This document shows, one piece after another, positions 53,382-63,230 of a stretch of DNA of 64,000 nt; positions within the stretch are counted from its first letter, which is position 1, and every line of letters begins with the position of its first letter. The position numbers were made by a program, and so were the translations under genes. The stretch comes from Bacteroidota bacterium (GTDB lineage: Bacteria > Bacteroidota > Bacteroidia > Chitinophagales > Chitinophagaceae), in NCBI GenBank assembly GCA_023387985.1, contig JAEWHC010000009.1, positions 496,001 through 560,000 of the forward strand, read 5' to 3'. A model generated the notes under the pieces. The model made no database searches and was not told where the DNA came from. It saw only the letters and a list, made by a program, of their open reading frames with translations.

Positions 53382-56300
53382 ATGGCAACCAATCCAATTT
53401 TCAGGCTTTCACAACGGGTTATACCCGGCAGCAATAATTTTTTCGTATTAGCGGGGCTTGTAGTGGTGCTCACTTTACTTGCTGCCTGCAAAAACAACGA
53501 TGGGGAAGAACCTTCAGGCCCTGTGCTTTTTGAACGTGTTGATCCGGAAGTTTCGGGCGTAAAATTCAAAAACACGCTGCTCGAAAAGACAACCCTCAAT
53601 ATTCTTTATTACCTCTATTACTACAACGGCGGAGGAGTGGCTGTGGGCGACATCAATAATGATGGCCTTGTAGATATTTATTTTACCGCCAATCATTCCG
53701 GCGGAAACAAGCTTTACCTGAATAAAGGCAACCTGCAATTTGAAGACATTACGGCCAAAGCCGGCGTGGCGGGCAATGCCGAATGGAGTACCGGGGTGAC
53801 CATGGCTGACGTAAATGGTGATGGTTTGCTGGATATTTATGTATGTGTGGTCAATAATCAATCCACCCTCAGTGGTAAGAACATGCTGTTCGTTAACAAT
53901 GGTGATGAAACCTTTAAAGAAGAAGCCGCAGCCTATCGTCTCGATTTTTCCGGATTATCCACGCAGGCCGCGTTTTTTGACTATGACCGCGACGGCGACC
54001 CGGATATGTACCTGCTCAACCATTCCCGTAAGCCACATGAAAACGTTGTAAATATTTCCAACCGCATGCTTTACGACAGCCTTGGCGGAGACCGGTTTTA
54101 CCGTAATGAAATCAATAGCGGGAAAGCAGTATTTACAGATGTCTCAAAAGACGCGGGCATTTATCAAAGTTCATTGGGTTATGGATTGGGGATTGCTGTA
54201 GCAGATTTCAATAACGATGGCTGGGACGATGTGTATATCGGAAATGATTTTCATGAGAATGATTATTATTATCTCAATACCGGCGGCGGCGGTTTTGCAG
54301 AAAGTGGCGCAGAGCATTTTATGCATTACAGCCGGTTCAGTATGGGCAATGATGCGGCGGATTTTAATAATGATGGTTTCCCGGACATCATCACCCTCGA
54401 TATGCTGCCACCCGATGAAAAAACCCTGAAGACATATGGGAGCGATGAAAATCCAAATGTTTATAAAGCAAAGCTTGGAATTAATGGATACCAGCACCAG
54501 TTTTCGCGGAATGTGATTCAGCGCAACAATCAAAACGGTACTTCCTTCAGCGATGTGGCGCTGATGGGAGACGCATTTGCAACGGATTGGAGCTGGTCGC
54601 CATTGTTTGCCGATTTTGACAACGATGGCAATAAGGATCTCTTTATAAGCAGCGGAATTGTGAAGCGTCCTTTAGATCTTGATTACATGCAGTTTCTGGC
54701 CGATCTGCGGATGCGGGAAAACATAGAGAAAACCGACAAATTTGATACAGAAAATATTGGCGCAATGCCTGACGGCGCCAGTAAGCCCTTCTTTTTTAAA
54801 GGAGATGGTCACATGCAATTCAAAGATATGAGCATCAATTGGGGGACCGGCAAGTTGCGGGGATATTTTAATGGCGCGGCTTATGCAGACCTGGATAATG
54901 ACGGCGATCTCGATGTGGTGATCAATGCCATTGACCAGGAAGCATTGATGCTGGAAAACAAATCAGCAAATACCCGGTTTCTTGCGGTGAACCTGGAAGG
55001 TGATTCTTTAAACAGGTATGGTCTTGGCACGAAAGCATGGCTTTTTTCAGCTGGAAAAATTCAGTTACAGGCGGCCATGGCCACCCGTGGGTTCATGTCT
55101 GCCAGCCAGACAACGTTACATTTCGGCCTTGGAAATGCTCAACCAGACAGTGTGCTCATCGTTTGGCCCGATCAACGATTTCAATTGATACGCAATCCCG
55201 AAGTGAACAAAAAGTTGACAGTTAAGCAGGATGAAGCATCGGGCAGATTCGATTTTGAAGCCTGGTTTCCTTTACCACAGTCTGGATGGGAAAAGGCCGG
55301 TGATTTGAGTGGATGGAAACACCAGGAAAATGATTTTGTAGATTTCAACCGTCAATATCTTATTCCTCAGGCCCAAAGCACAAGAGGCCCAAAACTGGCG
55401 GTAGGAGATATCAATAACGACGGCCTCGAAGATTTTTATGTATGCGGCGCAAAAGGCCAGTCAGGCGCACTTTACATGCAATCCCCTTCAGGAAATTTCA
55501 GCCTCGCCAGAACAGGATTCGTACAGGCCGCCGAAGATGAAATGGATGCGCTGATCTTTGATGCCAACGGAGATGGATGGAATGATCTTTTTGTAGTGTC
55601 CGGCGGCAATGAAGCCGACAGCGGTGATCTGGGGTTAAAAGACCGCTTTTTCCTGAACCTGAACGGAATGCTCACTGAATCACCGGAGCGTGTTCCCGCA
55701 ATCCTGGTAAACAAGAGCTGTGTTGCCACCGCAGACTATGATGGTGACGGCGATGCCGATTTATTCATTGGAGGCCTTGCAGACGCAGGCAAATATGGAT
55801 ATCCGCAAAATGGCTATTTTCTGTTGAATGACGGAAGTGGGAATTTTACGGTAGATACCATGCGGTCGAAACTGGCAGCTGGCTTAGGCATCATCACTTC
55901 CGCGGCATTTGCCGATCTGGATGGGGATGGATTGCCCGATCTGGTTGTTGCCGGCGAATGGATGCCTGTGAAAATTTTCACGAACAATAAAATCAGTTTC
56001 CAGGTGAGTGACCTGCCGGCAAGCAGCGGCTTATGGCAAAGTTTATTGCTTGAAGATGTTAATGAAGACGGCAGGCCGGATATCCTTGCAGGAAATTGGG
56101 GCGAAAACTCGAAACGCTGGGCAAGGAAGAATGGCCCGGTAAAGCTCTTCGTCAAGGATTTCGACAACAATGGCATCACTGAACAGATACTTACCTACAC
56201 CATTGATGGAAAAGATTATGCCTTATTGGGCAAAGATGAACTGGAAAGGGCTTTACCGGTTTTGAAAAAAGCCTATCTCACGTATAGTGAAGTGGCGGGT

Positions 56301-56726
56301 AAAGACGTTAAATATATGTTCTATGACCTGTTCGAAAACTACCTCGAGCTTAAAGCGGAAACCCTGTCAAGTACGATTTTTGTGAATGATGGATCTGGGG
56401 GATTCCGGGCAAACCGCCTGCCTTCAGCTTTCCAGCTGGCGCCTGTAATGAGCATTTCAAAAATGGCCAAACCGCGGGAATTTTTGTTCGGCGGAAATTA
56501 TTTTGGTGTCGTACCTTACGAGGGAAGGTATGACGCGTTGGTACCTACTGTGCTTAGCACGGCGACCGGCGAAAACTGGCAGGCAGGAGTGCAATTTGCG
56601 GACATCACCGGTGAATTCAGGGACGCAGGCATCATTATCGGCAGGGAAAAGACCCATTTGGTAATTGCCCGGAACAACAGGCCCGTGCAGCTTTGGAAAA
56701 TGGATTATAAAAATGCGAAAAAATAA
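53382..56726 (+). CDS. Large FG-GAP/VCBS and ASPIC/UnbV repeat lipoprotein
   Basis: The 1114-residue protein has a lipoprotein signal (LVVVLTLLAAC). Two sets of FG-GAP propeller repeats bind calcium through DxNxDG loops (DINNDGLVDIY, DVNGDGLLDIY, DFNNDGWDDVY, DFDNDGNKDLF, and later DINNDGLEDFY, DANGDGWNDLF, DLDGDGLPDLV). Between them lies an ASPIC/UnbV domain (about 525-610, LAVNLEGDSLNRYGLGTKAWLF to LIVWPDQRFQLI). Such proteins are often found in Bacteroidota near glycan loci; their role is not settled, with adhesion or glycan binding suggested. It is tightly linked to the cytochrome upstream and to the GH30 gene it overlaps by 14 bases. Confidence 0.93.
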   Translation: MATNPIFRLSQRVIPGSNNFFVLAGLVVVLTLLAACKNNDGEEPSGPVLFERVDPEVSGVKFKNTLLEKTTLNILYYLYYYNGGGVAVGDINNDGLVDIYFTANHSGGNKLYLNKGNLQFEDITAKAGVAGNAEWSTGVTMADVNGDGLLDIYVCVVNNQSTLSGKNMLFVNNGDETFKEEAAAYRLDFSGLSTQAAFFDYDRDGDPDMYLLNHSRKPHENVVNISNRMLYDSLGGDRFYRNEINSGKAVFTDVSKDAGIYQSSLGYGLGIAVADFNNDGWDDVYIGNDFHENDYYYLNTGGGGFAESGAEHFMHYSRFSMGNDAADFNNDGFPDIITLDMLPPDEKTLKTYGSDENPNVYKAKLGINGYQHQFSRNVIQRNNQNGTSFSDVALMGDAFATDWSWSPLFADFDNDGNKDLFISSGIVKRPLDLDYMQFLADLRMRENIEKTDKFDTENIGAMPDGASKPFFFKGDGHMQFKDMSINWGTGKLRGYFNGAAYADLDNDGDLDVVINAIDQEALMLENKSANTRFLAVNLEGDSLNRYGLGTKAWLFSAGKIQLQAAMATRGFMSASQTTLHFGLGNAQPDSVLIVWPDQRFQLIRNPEVNKKLTVKQDEASGRFDFEAWFPLPQSGWEKAGDLSGWKHQENDFVDFNRQYLIPQAQSTRGPKLAVGDINNDGLEDFYVCGAKGQSGALYMQSPSGNFSLARTGFVQAAEDEMDALIFDANGDGWNDLFVVSGGNEADSGDLGLKDRFFLNLNGMLTESPERVPAILVNKSCVATADYDGDGDADLFIGGLADAGKYGYPQNGYFLLNDGSGNFTVDTMRSKLAAGLGIITSAAFADLDGDGLPDLVVAGEWMPVKIFTNNKISFQVSDLPASSGLWQSLLLEDVNEDGRPDILAGNWGENSKRWARKNGPVKLFVKDFDNNGITEQILTYTIDGKDYALLGKDELERALPVLKKAYLTYSEVAGKDVKYMFYDLFENYLELKAETLSSTIFVNDGSGGFRANRLPSAFQLAPVMSISKMAKPREFLFGGNYFGVVPYEGRYDALVPTVLSTATGENWQAGVQFADITGEFRDAGIIIGREKTHLVIARNNRPVQLWKMDYKNAKK

Positions 56727-58182
56727 AATGTTGAATATGTTGTATTTTTTAAAATTACCGTTGCTTGCCGCCTTACTGGCTTCAACACTGACTTTGAGCA
56801 ATTGCGAAAAGAGGCCGCCTACTCCAAATCCGGGGCCGGAGCCGGTGGCCAATGTGGAGCAATGGATGACCACGGCCAACCAGCAAACTTTACTGGCCAG
56901 GCAAACGGAACTGCTGGCTTTCAGAAACCCGGCAGCCACCGATCCCGTTACAGCCATTGATATTGATGCCAGTCAAACCTTTCAATCGGTAGATGGTTTT
57001 GGTTATACGCTTACCGGCGGCAGTGCGGATCTTCTCCATGCAATGAGCGCCACTGAACGCCAGAAAATTCTGCGCGAACTGTTTTCGGATGATGAATCTT
57101 CAATACGTGTGCGTTATCTTCGGTTGAGCCTCGGTGCCAGTGACCTCAGCAAAAGCGTTTTTTCTTACAACGATCTTCCTGCCGGTGAAACGGATGTGCA
57201 GATGAAGAAATTTTCGCTGGCGGATGATACGCTCACCCTCATTCCTGTTTTGAAAGAAATACTGGCCATTCATCCCGGCATTACCCTTTTGGCGAGCCCC
57301 TGGAGTCCCCCGGTATGGATGAAATCCAATAAAGAATCCAAAGGGGGTACTTTGCTGCCGGAATACTATGACGCCTATGCCTTGTATTTTGTCAAGTATG
57401 TAGAAGCGATGAAAGCCAAGGGAATAGACATTGATGCCATAACCATTCAGAACGAGCCGCATCATCCGGGCAACAATCCCAGTATGTTCATGAGTTCCGC
57501 AGAACAGGCAGCTTTCATCCGGCAAAGCCTCGGCCCGGCATTCCAGAAAGCAGGGTTGCAAACGAAGATCATCATCTGGGATCACAATGCAAATAATCCT
57601 GATTATCCCATCAGCATCCTCAATGACCCGGAAGCGAAGAAATATGTGGATGGATCTGCCTTCCATTTATATGAAGGCGAAATTTCCGCACTCAGTAAAG
57701 TGCATAATGCGCACCCCGATAAAAATTTGTATTTCACCGAACAATGGACCGGAGGAAAGGGCACCTTCGATGGGGATTTTCAATGGCATGTCAAAAATGT
57801 GGTCATTGGCAGCATGCGCAACTGGTCACGAAATGCCCTGGAATGGAACCTTGCTGCGGATCCGCAATTCGATCCACATACAGATGGCGGCTGTACTGAA
57901 TGCAAGGGTGCACTAACCATAAATGGAAACACTGTAAGCCGGAATGTGGGTTTCTATATCATCGGCCAGATCAGCAAGTTTGTTCCACCCGGTTCAGTAA
58001 GGATCCATAGCCAGGGCGCTGGTACGCTTTCGCATGTGGCTTTTAAAACCCCGCAGGGGAAAACCGTGTTGCTGGTACTGAACGAAAGCACAGCCAACCA
58101 GCGTTTTTCCATTCGCAAAGATGGAAAAACGGCCATTGCCATGGTTCCCTCTAAAGCCGCGGTAACTTTTGTTTGGCAATAA
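56713..58182 (+). CDS. GH30 beta-glucanase lipoprotein (first)
   Basis: The 489-residue protein has a lipoprotein signal (LLASTLTLSNC). The GH30 barrel has the acid/base Glu in TIQNEPHHPG near 248 and the nucleophile Glu in LYFTEQWTGG near 342. WSPPVWMKSN and ALEWNLAADP are also typical. A C-terminal beta-sandwich of GH30 type follows. Its resemblance is strongest to the GH30_3 endo-beta-1,6-glucanases of Bacteroidota, but subfamily is my judgement. Start 56713 (or 56728) overlaps or just follows the UnbV stop codon, so it is translationally coupled. Confidence 0.92.
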   Translation: MRKNKMLNMLYFLKLPLLAALLASTLTLSNCEKRPPTPNPGPEPVANVEQWMTTANQQTLLARQTELLAFRNPAATDPVTAIDIDASQTFQSVDGFGYTLTGGSADLLHAMSATERQKILRELFSDDESSIRVRYLRLSLGASDLSKSVFSYNDLPAGETDVQMKKFSLADDTLTLIPVLKEILAIHPGITLLASPWSPPVWMKSNKESKGGTLLPEYYDAYALYFVKYVEAMKAKGIDIDAITIQNEPHHPGNNPSMFMSSAEQAAFIRQSLGPAFQKAGLQTKIIIWDHNANNPDYPISILNDPEAKKYVDGSAFHLYEGEISALSKVHNAHPDKNLYFTEQWTGGKGTFDGDFQWHVKNVVIGSMRNWSRNALEWNLAADPQFDPHTDGGCTECKGALTINGNTVSRNVGFYIIGQISKFVPPGSVRIHSQGAGTLSHVAFKTPQGKTVLLVLNESTANQRFSIRKDGKTAIAMVPSKAAVTFVWQ

Positions 58183-58249
58183 ATGATCAATAAAACAGCA
58201 TAAAATCTTGTGGCGGAAACTTTAGCCATTGCGCAGTAAAACATATAAA

Positions 58250-59737
58250 ATGAAATCCTATTTATTTCTCGCAGCACTTAGTATTCTTGCTGGCTGCGGA
58301 CAAGTGAACACTTCAGAGATTGAAGCTAAATCTACGGCAAGCGGGCAAACCCTTATACCACCCTATAATGTGGCAGGTAAAACAATTTCGGTTTATCAAA
58401 CCGCTCAAAATACAGCTATGCGTCTCGCCAAAGGCCAGGCCGGAGAATTCCAGGCTTTGCCACAGCCTTTGGAAACGCAGATTTGCGTTTTTGTTGACCC
58501 GGACAAAAGTTTCCAGGAGTTCCTGGGAATTGGAGCTGCCATCACCGATGCTTCAGCCGAAACATTTGCCAAACTGCCTGAAGATAAACAGCAGGAATTG
58601 TTGAAGGCCTATTTCAATAAAGATAGCGGCATTGGTTATACCATCATCCGTACCAACATCAACAGTTGCGATTTCAGCAGCGGCAGTTATACCTATATTG
58701 AGGAAGGTGACCGGGAGTTGAAAACTTTTGACATTGCTCCCGATAAGCGCTTTAAAATTCCCATGATCAAAGCGGCTACAGAGGCGGCGGGCGGTAAAGT
58801 AACTTTTTATGTTAGCCCATGGAGCCCGCCAGCATTTATGAAAACCAACAACAGTATGCTGAAAGGCGGAAGTCTGAAACCGGAATTTAATGATGCCTGG
58901 GCGAAATATTACGCCCTTTTCATTAAAGCCTATGAAGCCGAAGGCATGCCTGTTTGGGGTCTTACCATTCAAAACGAACCCATGGCCACCCAAACCTGGG
59001 AGAGCTGTATTTATTCTGCTGAAGAAGAACGGGATTTCCTGAAATTCCATCTCGGGCCAACACTTGAAAAAGAAGGCCTTGGGGATAAAAAAATCATCAT
59101 GTGGGATCACAACCGTGACCTGATCTATCAACGTGCCCAAACGTATTTCCGCGATCCCATTGTAAATAAATATGCCTGGGGTATTGGATTCCACTGGTAC
59201 GAAAGCTGGAGCGGTGGTGACCCCATGTTTGACAATATCGCCCTGGTGCGTGAAGCATTCCCCGACAAAAAAATCCTCTTTACCGAAGGCTGTCAGGAAA
59301 AATTCGATGCCAAATATGACCGTTGGGATCTCGGTGAACGCTACGGGCGCTCAATGATCAATGATTTCAATAACGGGGCTGTAGGCTGGACCGACTGGAA
59401 TATTTTGCTTGATGAAACCGGTGGCCCAAACCATGTTGGTAATTTCTGCTATGCTCCGGTTCATGGTATTGCTGAATCGGGTGCTGTTGTATATACCAAC
59501 GCCTATTATTACATCGGGCATTTTTCAAAGTTCATTAAACCCGGTGCGAAACGAATCATTGCCAGCCCGAGCAGAAGCCAGTTGCTTTCCACTGCGTTTA
59601 AAAATCCGGATGGCAGCGTGGTAGTGGTGGTAATGAATCAATCGGATGCAGATACGCCTTATTGGGTATGGATTAACGGGCAGGCGCTTGAAACACGTGC
59701 CGCTGCCCACAGCATAAACACTGTAGTCATTCAATGA
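58250..59737 (+). CDS. GH30 beta-glucanase/glucosidase lipoprotein (second)
   Basis: The 495-residue lipoprotein (MKSYLFLAALSILAGC) is a second GH30 enzyme, clearly different from the first. The acid/base Glu is in TIQNEPMATQ near 243, and the nucleophile Glu is in ILFTEGCQEK near 346. FLGIGAAITDASAETFAKLP, SPWSPPAFMKTN and GAVGWTDWNILLDETGGPNH are typical of the glucosylceramidase-like GH30_1/30_3 group. I start it at ATG 58250. Its TGA overlaps the ATG of the next gene (ATGA). The two GH30 enzymes may act in sequence on one glucan. Confidence 0.93.
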   Translation: MKSYLFLAALSILAGCGQVNTSEIEAKSTASGQTLIPPYNVAGKTISVYQTAQNTAMRLAKGQAGEFQALPQPLETQICVFVDPDKSFQEFLGIGAAITDASAETFAKLPEDKQQELLKAYFNKDSGIGYTIIRTNINSCDFSSGSYTYIEEGDRELKTFDIAPDKRFKIPMIKAATEAAGGKVTFYVSPWSPPAFMKTNNSMLKGGSLKPEFNDAWAKYYALFIKAYEAEGMPVWGLTIQNEPMATQTWESCIYSAEEERDFLKFHLGPTLEKEGLGDKKIIMWDHNRDLIYQRAQTYFRDPIVNKYAWGIGFHWYESWSGGDPMFDNIALVREAFPDKKILFTEGCQEKFDAKYDRWDLGERYGRSMINDFNNGAVGWTDWNILLDETGGPNHVGNFCYAPVHGIAESGAVVYTNAYYYIGHFSKFIKPGAKRIIASPSRSQLLSTAFKNPDGSVVVVVMNQSDADTPYWVWINGQALETRAAAHSINTVVIQ

Positions 59738-61401
59738 TGAAAAATACCCGCATATTGATCGTTGTGTTGGGCTGGTGTATATGCATTGCCTGCGGCGAAA
59801 AGGAGAGACCCGATCCCGTTCCTCCTCCGCCTCCGGCAAAAATGAACCTTACGGGAAGCAATATCAACGGTCAGGCCGCCAATACAACCCGGCCTGTAAA
59901 TATGACCCCTGTGATCCGTCTGAGTTTTTCGAAAAAAGTAAATAAAGCCACGGCCGGCAGTGTGCTGAAATTTCAAAACAGCAGTGGCCTTGCAGCACCA
60001 CATAGCATTGGCTGGGCCAATGGCGACAGTACACTGATTATTCAATCCGGAACATTGGCTGCGCTTACCCGGTACAACCTGCAGGTGGGCACAGGTCTTC
60101 AGTCGGTGGAAGGTGGAAGTCTTTCAACGCCCATCAACATAGATTTCATAACGGGGATTGACAGTTCCGATAAATTTCCACGCATAACGGATGATGAATT
60201 GCTGACAAAAGTGCAACGCCAGACCTTTACCTATTTCTGGGATTTTGCACATCCGGTCAGTGCCCTTATACGTGAGCGAAACAGCAGTGGTGATGTGGTT
60301 ACTTCAGGCGGAAGCGGTTTTGGCATGATGGCGTGGATTGTGGGAGCCGAGCGGGGATTTGTGACCCGTGATGCGGTGTTGCAGAAAATGTTGACCGTCA
60401 CTGATTTTCTCCTGACTAAAACCGAGCGGGTGAAAGGCGCATATTCACATTGGATAAACGGCAATACCGGCAAGATCGTTCCCTTTAGTGCCAATGATAA
60501 CGGTGCTGATATTGTAGAAACTTCTTTCCTGGCCATGGGCCTTACCACGGCAAGACAATATTTTAATGGTGCTGGCGCAGCTGAGGTAACATTGCGCAAC
60601 AGAATAAATGACATCCTTCGGGACATTGAATGGAATTTCTTCCGCAAAGACGGTGGCAATGTACTCTATTGGCATTTCAGTAATGACAAGGGCTGGGCAA
60701 TGAATCTTCCGGTACGCGGATGGAATGAATGCCTGGTTACCTATGTAATGGCAGCTTCCTCCTCTGCGCATGGTATACCGGCATCGGTTTATCACTCAGG
60801 ATTTGCGCGGGATGGTGCCATGAAAAACGGCAAGGCTTTTTATGGAATCACCCTGCCGCTTGGCGAAGGCTTTGGCGGTCCGCTCTTTTTAGCCCATTAT
60901 TCTTTCCTTGGGCTCAATCCCAATGGTCTTAGCGATAAATACGCGGACTACTGGTCGCAAAACCTTGCCCATTCAAGGATCAATTTCGAATATTGTAAGG
61001 CCAATCCCAAAAACCATTGGGGTTTTAGTGAAAAAAGCTGGGGCCTCTCAGCAAGTGACATTCCGAACGGCTATACCGCGAGCAGCCCGTTGAATGATGT
61101 TGGTGTCATCGCCCCTACGGCAGCCATCAGCAGCATTGCTTATACGCCTGCCGAAAGCATGGCCGCTTTGAAATTTTTCTACTACACTTTGGGCGACAAG
61201 CTTTGGAAAGATTATGGCTTTGTGGATGCATATTCCCTTGACCAGTTATGGTTTGCGGATTCGCACCTGGCCATTGATCAGGCTCCGCAGATTATCATGA
61301 TCGAAAATTACCGCACCAAATTGCTTTGGAATTTATTTTCAAGTGCGCCGGAAGTTAAAACCGCTTTGCGCAATCTGGGTTTCCAGGCTCCGTATTTGTA
61401 A
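59734..61401 (+). CDS. GH144-type glucanase ('glucoamylase family') lipoprotein
   Basis: The 555-residue lipoprotein (VLGWCICIAC) has an N-terminal Ig-like (Big_5) domain (about 35-145, RPVNMTPVIRLSFSKKVNKATAGSVLKFQ). A helical catalytic domain follows (about 155-550, TFTYFWDFAHPVSALIRERNSSGDVVTSGGSGFGMMAWIVGAERGF, YSHWINGNTGKIVPFSANDNGADIVETSFLAMGL). The catalytic domain belongs to the glucoamylase-like family PF10091, which holds GH144 endo-beta-1,2-glucanases. One characterised GH144 member comes from Chitinophaga. The actual linkage specificity cannot be read here. It is coupled to the second GH30 gene. Confidence 0.88.
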   Translation: MMKNTRILIVVLGWCICIACGEKERPDPVPPPPPAKMNLTGSNINGQAANTTRPVNMTPVIRLSFSKKVNKATAGSVLKFQNSSGLAAPHSIGWANGDSTLIIQSGTLAALTRYNLQVGTGLQSVEGGSLSTPINIDFITGIDSSDKFPRITDDELLTKVQRQTFTYFWDFAHPVSALIRERNSSGDVVTSGGSGFGMMAWIVGAERGFVTRDAVLQKMLTVTDFLLTKTERVKGAYSHWINGNTGKIVPFSANDNGADIVETSFLAMGLTTARQYFNGAGAAEVTLRNRINDILRDIEWNFFRKDGGNVLYWHFSNDKGWAMNLPVRGWNECLVTYVMAASSSAHGIPASVYHSGFARDGAMKNGKAFYGITLPLGEGFGGPLFLAHYSFLGLNPNGLSDKYADYWSQNLAHSRINFEYCKANPKNHWGFSEKSWGLSASDIPNGYTASSPLNDVGVIAPTAAISSIAYTPAESMAALKFFYYTLGDKLWKDYGFVDAYSLDQLWFADSHLAIDQAPQIIMIENYRTKLLWNLFSSAPEVKTALRNLGFQAPYL

Positions 61402-61408
61402 AGCTGAT

Positions 61409-62275
61409 ATGGACAATGAAATCTCATCAGCATTATTGGAATTTGCCGGCCGCCGCCTGGGTAAAGAATTTATTTCGGCCTCTCCTGTTTCAGGTGGAGA
61501 CATCAATAAAGCATTTTGCCTGCATACAAGCCAAGAAAAACTCTTCCTGAAATGGAATGTTGGTAATCGTTTTCCAGCGATGTTCCAAAAAGAAGCGAAT
61601 GGACTTGCCGCTCTAGCTAAAAACGGGATCAGGACACCGGAAGTGATCGATGTAAATTCTTTTGGCAGCCATCAATACCTCATTTTGCAGTGGGTCGAAA
61701 CCGGCAAACGTGCGCCGGGTTTCTGGAATGATCTCGGCACCATGCTTGCTGAATTGCATGGCAGGCCACAGGATTTTTACGGTTGGCCTGAAGACAATTA
61801 TATCGGCAGCCTTGTGCAGCAAAACAGGAAAATGTGCAGCTGGCCTTCATTTTATGGTGAATGCCGGATTATGCCGCTTGTCGCAATGCTCCGCGACAAC
61901 GGATCTTTTGACCGTAAAACGGTCGCCCAGGCAGAAACTTTTTGCAAGCGGTTGAATGCGGTTTTTCCATCTGAGCCGCCGTCACTGCTTCATGGTGACC
62001 TATGGGCAGGCAACTTCATGATAGATCATTCTGGCAATCCGCTTTTGATTGACCCGGCCGTTTATTTTGGGCACCGGGAAATGGACATTGGCATGAGCCT
62101 GTTGTTTGGGGGCTTTGACGAGGAGTTTTACCAGGCTTACCAATTGGCTTATCCTCTTGAAAAAGGCTGGGAACAACGACTTGATTTTACGCAGCTATAT
62201 CCTTTGTTGGTGCATGGGGTTTTGTTTGGTGGGCATTATGTTTCAACATGCCGTAGTTTTTTTGAGGCGTTTTGA
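61409..62275 (+). CDS. Fructosamine-3-kinase-family protein
   Basis: The 288-residue kinase-like protein shows VSGGDINKAFCLHT, the lysine LFLKWN, LLHGDLWAGNFMIDHSGNPLLIDPAVYFGHREMDIGMSLLFGGF and the GG at the end (VLFGGHYVSTCRSFF). These are the marks of the fructosamine/ketosamine kinase family, which phosphorylates glycated lysines so that the sugar falls off. It has no signal peptide and so works in the cytoplasm. I start it at ATG 61409, 7 bases after the GH144 stop codon; it is probably the last gene of the locus. Its tie to glucan use is inference. Confidence 0.9.
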   Translation: MDNEISSALLEFAGRRLGKEFISASPVSGGDINKAFCLHTSQEKLFLKWNVGNRFPAMFQKEANGLAALAKNGIRTPEVIDVNSFGSHQYLILQWVETGKRAPGFWNDLGTMLAELHGRPQDFYGWPEDNYIGSLVQQNRKMCSWPSFYGECRIMPLVAMLRDNGSFDRKTVAQAETFCKRLNAVFPSEPPSLLHGDLWAGNFMIDHSGNPLLIDPAVYFGHREMDIGMSLLFGGFDEEFYQAYQLAYPLEKGWEQRLDFTQLYPLLVHGVLFGGHYVSTCRSFFEAF

Positions 62276-62326
62276 AAGGAAGGGATTTCCACAACGACAG
62301 GATGCGGGTTTTCCAACGGGAAAGCG

Positions 62327-63208
62327 TTATGCTAATCCTTCAACTACAGCGTTACGGTTAATTTTCTGCACCAGGCCCTGCAATACCTTGCCAGGCCCGC
62401 ATTCCACGAACCTGCTGGCATTCATGGCCCACATACTTTGCACACACTGCGTCCACCGTACAGGCCGGGTGAGCTGGTTGTAAAGGTTTGTTTTGATGTC
62501 ATCGATATGGATAACGCCCCAGGCAACCACATTTTGGTGAATGGGGCAAACCGGCTTTTTAAATTCAATTTCTTCAATGGCCTGTTTCAGTTCTTCTTCC
62601 GCGGGCTTCATTAACGGACTGTGAAATGCGCCGCCAACTGTCAGTTTCAATGCTCTTTTTGCACCTGCAGCTTTCATGGCTTCGCAAACCGCATCCATAT
62701 CCGCCTCAGCTCCGCTGATCACCAATTGACCGGGGCAATTGTAATTGGCAGGGACAATGGTGCTGTTGGCATCGAGGCAAATTTTTTCCACCAATTCATC
62801 GGCAAGTCCCAATATGGCAGCCATGGTTCCTGCCTCAAGGGCGCAGGCTTTTTGCATGGCATCTGCACGCATTTTTACCAGGCGCAAACCATCCGCAAAG
62901 GCCAGGCTGCCGCTTGCCACAAGCGCCGAAAATTCACCAAGTGAATGGCCGGCAACCATATCCGGAATTTCTTTGGATAACATTTTGTAAGCAATGACGG
63001 AATGGATAAAAATCGCCGGTTGGGTTACATCTGTTCGTCGCAATTCCTCCTCGCTTCCTTCAAACATAATATCGCTGATGCGGAAACCCATGATTTCATT
63101 GGCTTCTTCAAAAAGTTCGCGGGCTTGTCCGCCTCGCGAATAAAGTTCGCCGCCCATACCCGGGAATTGGGATCCCTGGCCCGGAAAAACAAAAGCAGTT
63201 TTGCTCAT
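62327..63208 (-). CDS. fabD: Malonyl-CoA:ACP transacylase
   Basis: The 293-residue enzyme loads malonate on the acyl carrier protein. It shows FPGQGSQFPGMG near 7-18, the active serine in AGHSLGEFSALVASG near 90 and the catalytic His region GGAFHSPLMKPA near 200. I start it at ATG 63208 (MSKTAFVFPGQ). It converges with the fructosamine kinase gene and lies after folE, far from fabF. Confidence 0.97.
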   Translation of the reverse strand: MSKTAFVFPGQGSQFPGMGGELYSRGGQARELFEEANEIMGFRISDIMFEGSEEELRRTDVTQPAIFIHSVIAYKMLSKEIPDMVAGHSLGEFSALVASGSLAFADGLRLVKMRADAMQKACALEAGTMAAILGLADELVEKICLDANSTIVPANYNCPGQLVISGAEADMDAVCEAMKAAGAKRALKLTVGGAFHSPLMKPAEEELKQAIEEIEFKKPVCPIHQNVVAWGVIHIDDIKTNLYNQLTRPVRWTQCVQSMWAMNASRFVECGPGKVLQGLVQKINRNAVVEGLA

Positions 63209-63230
63209 AGTTGTTGATTTATCATGCTTT

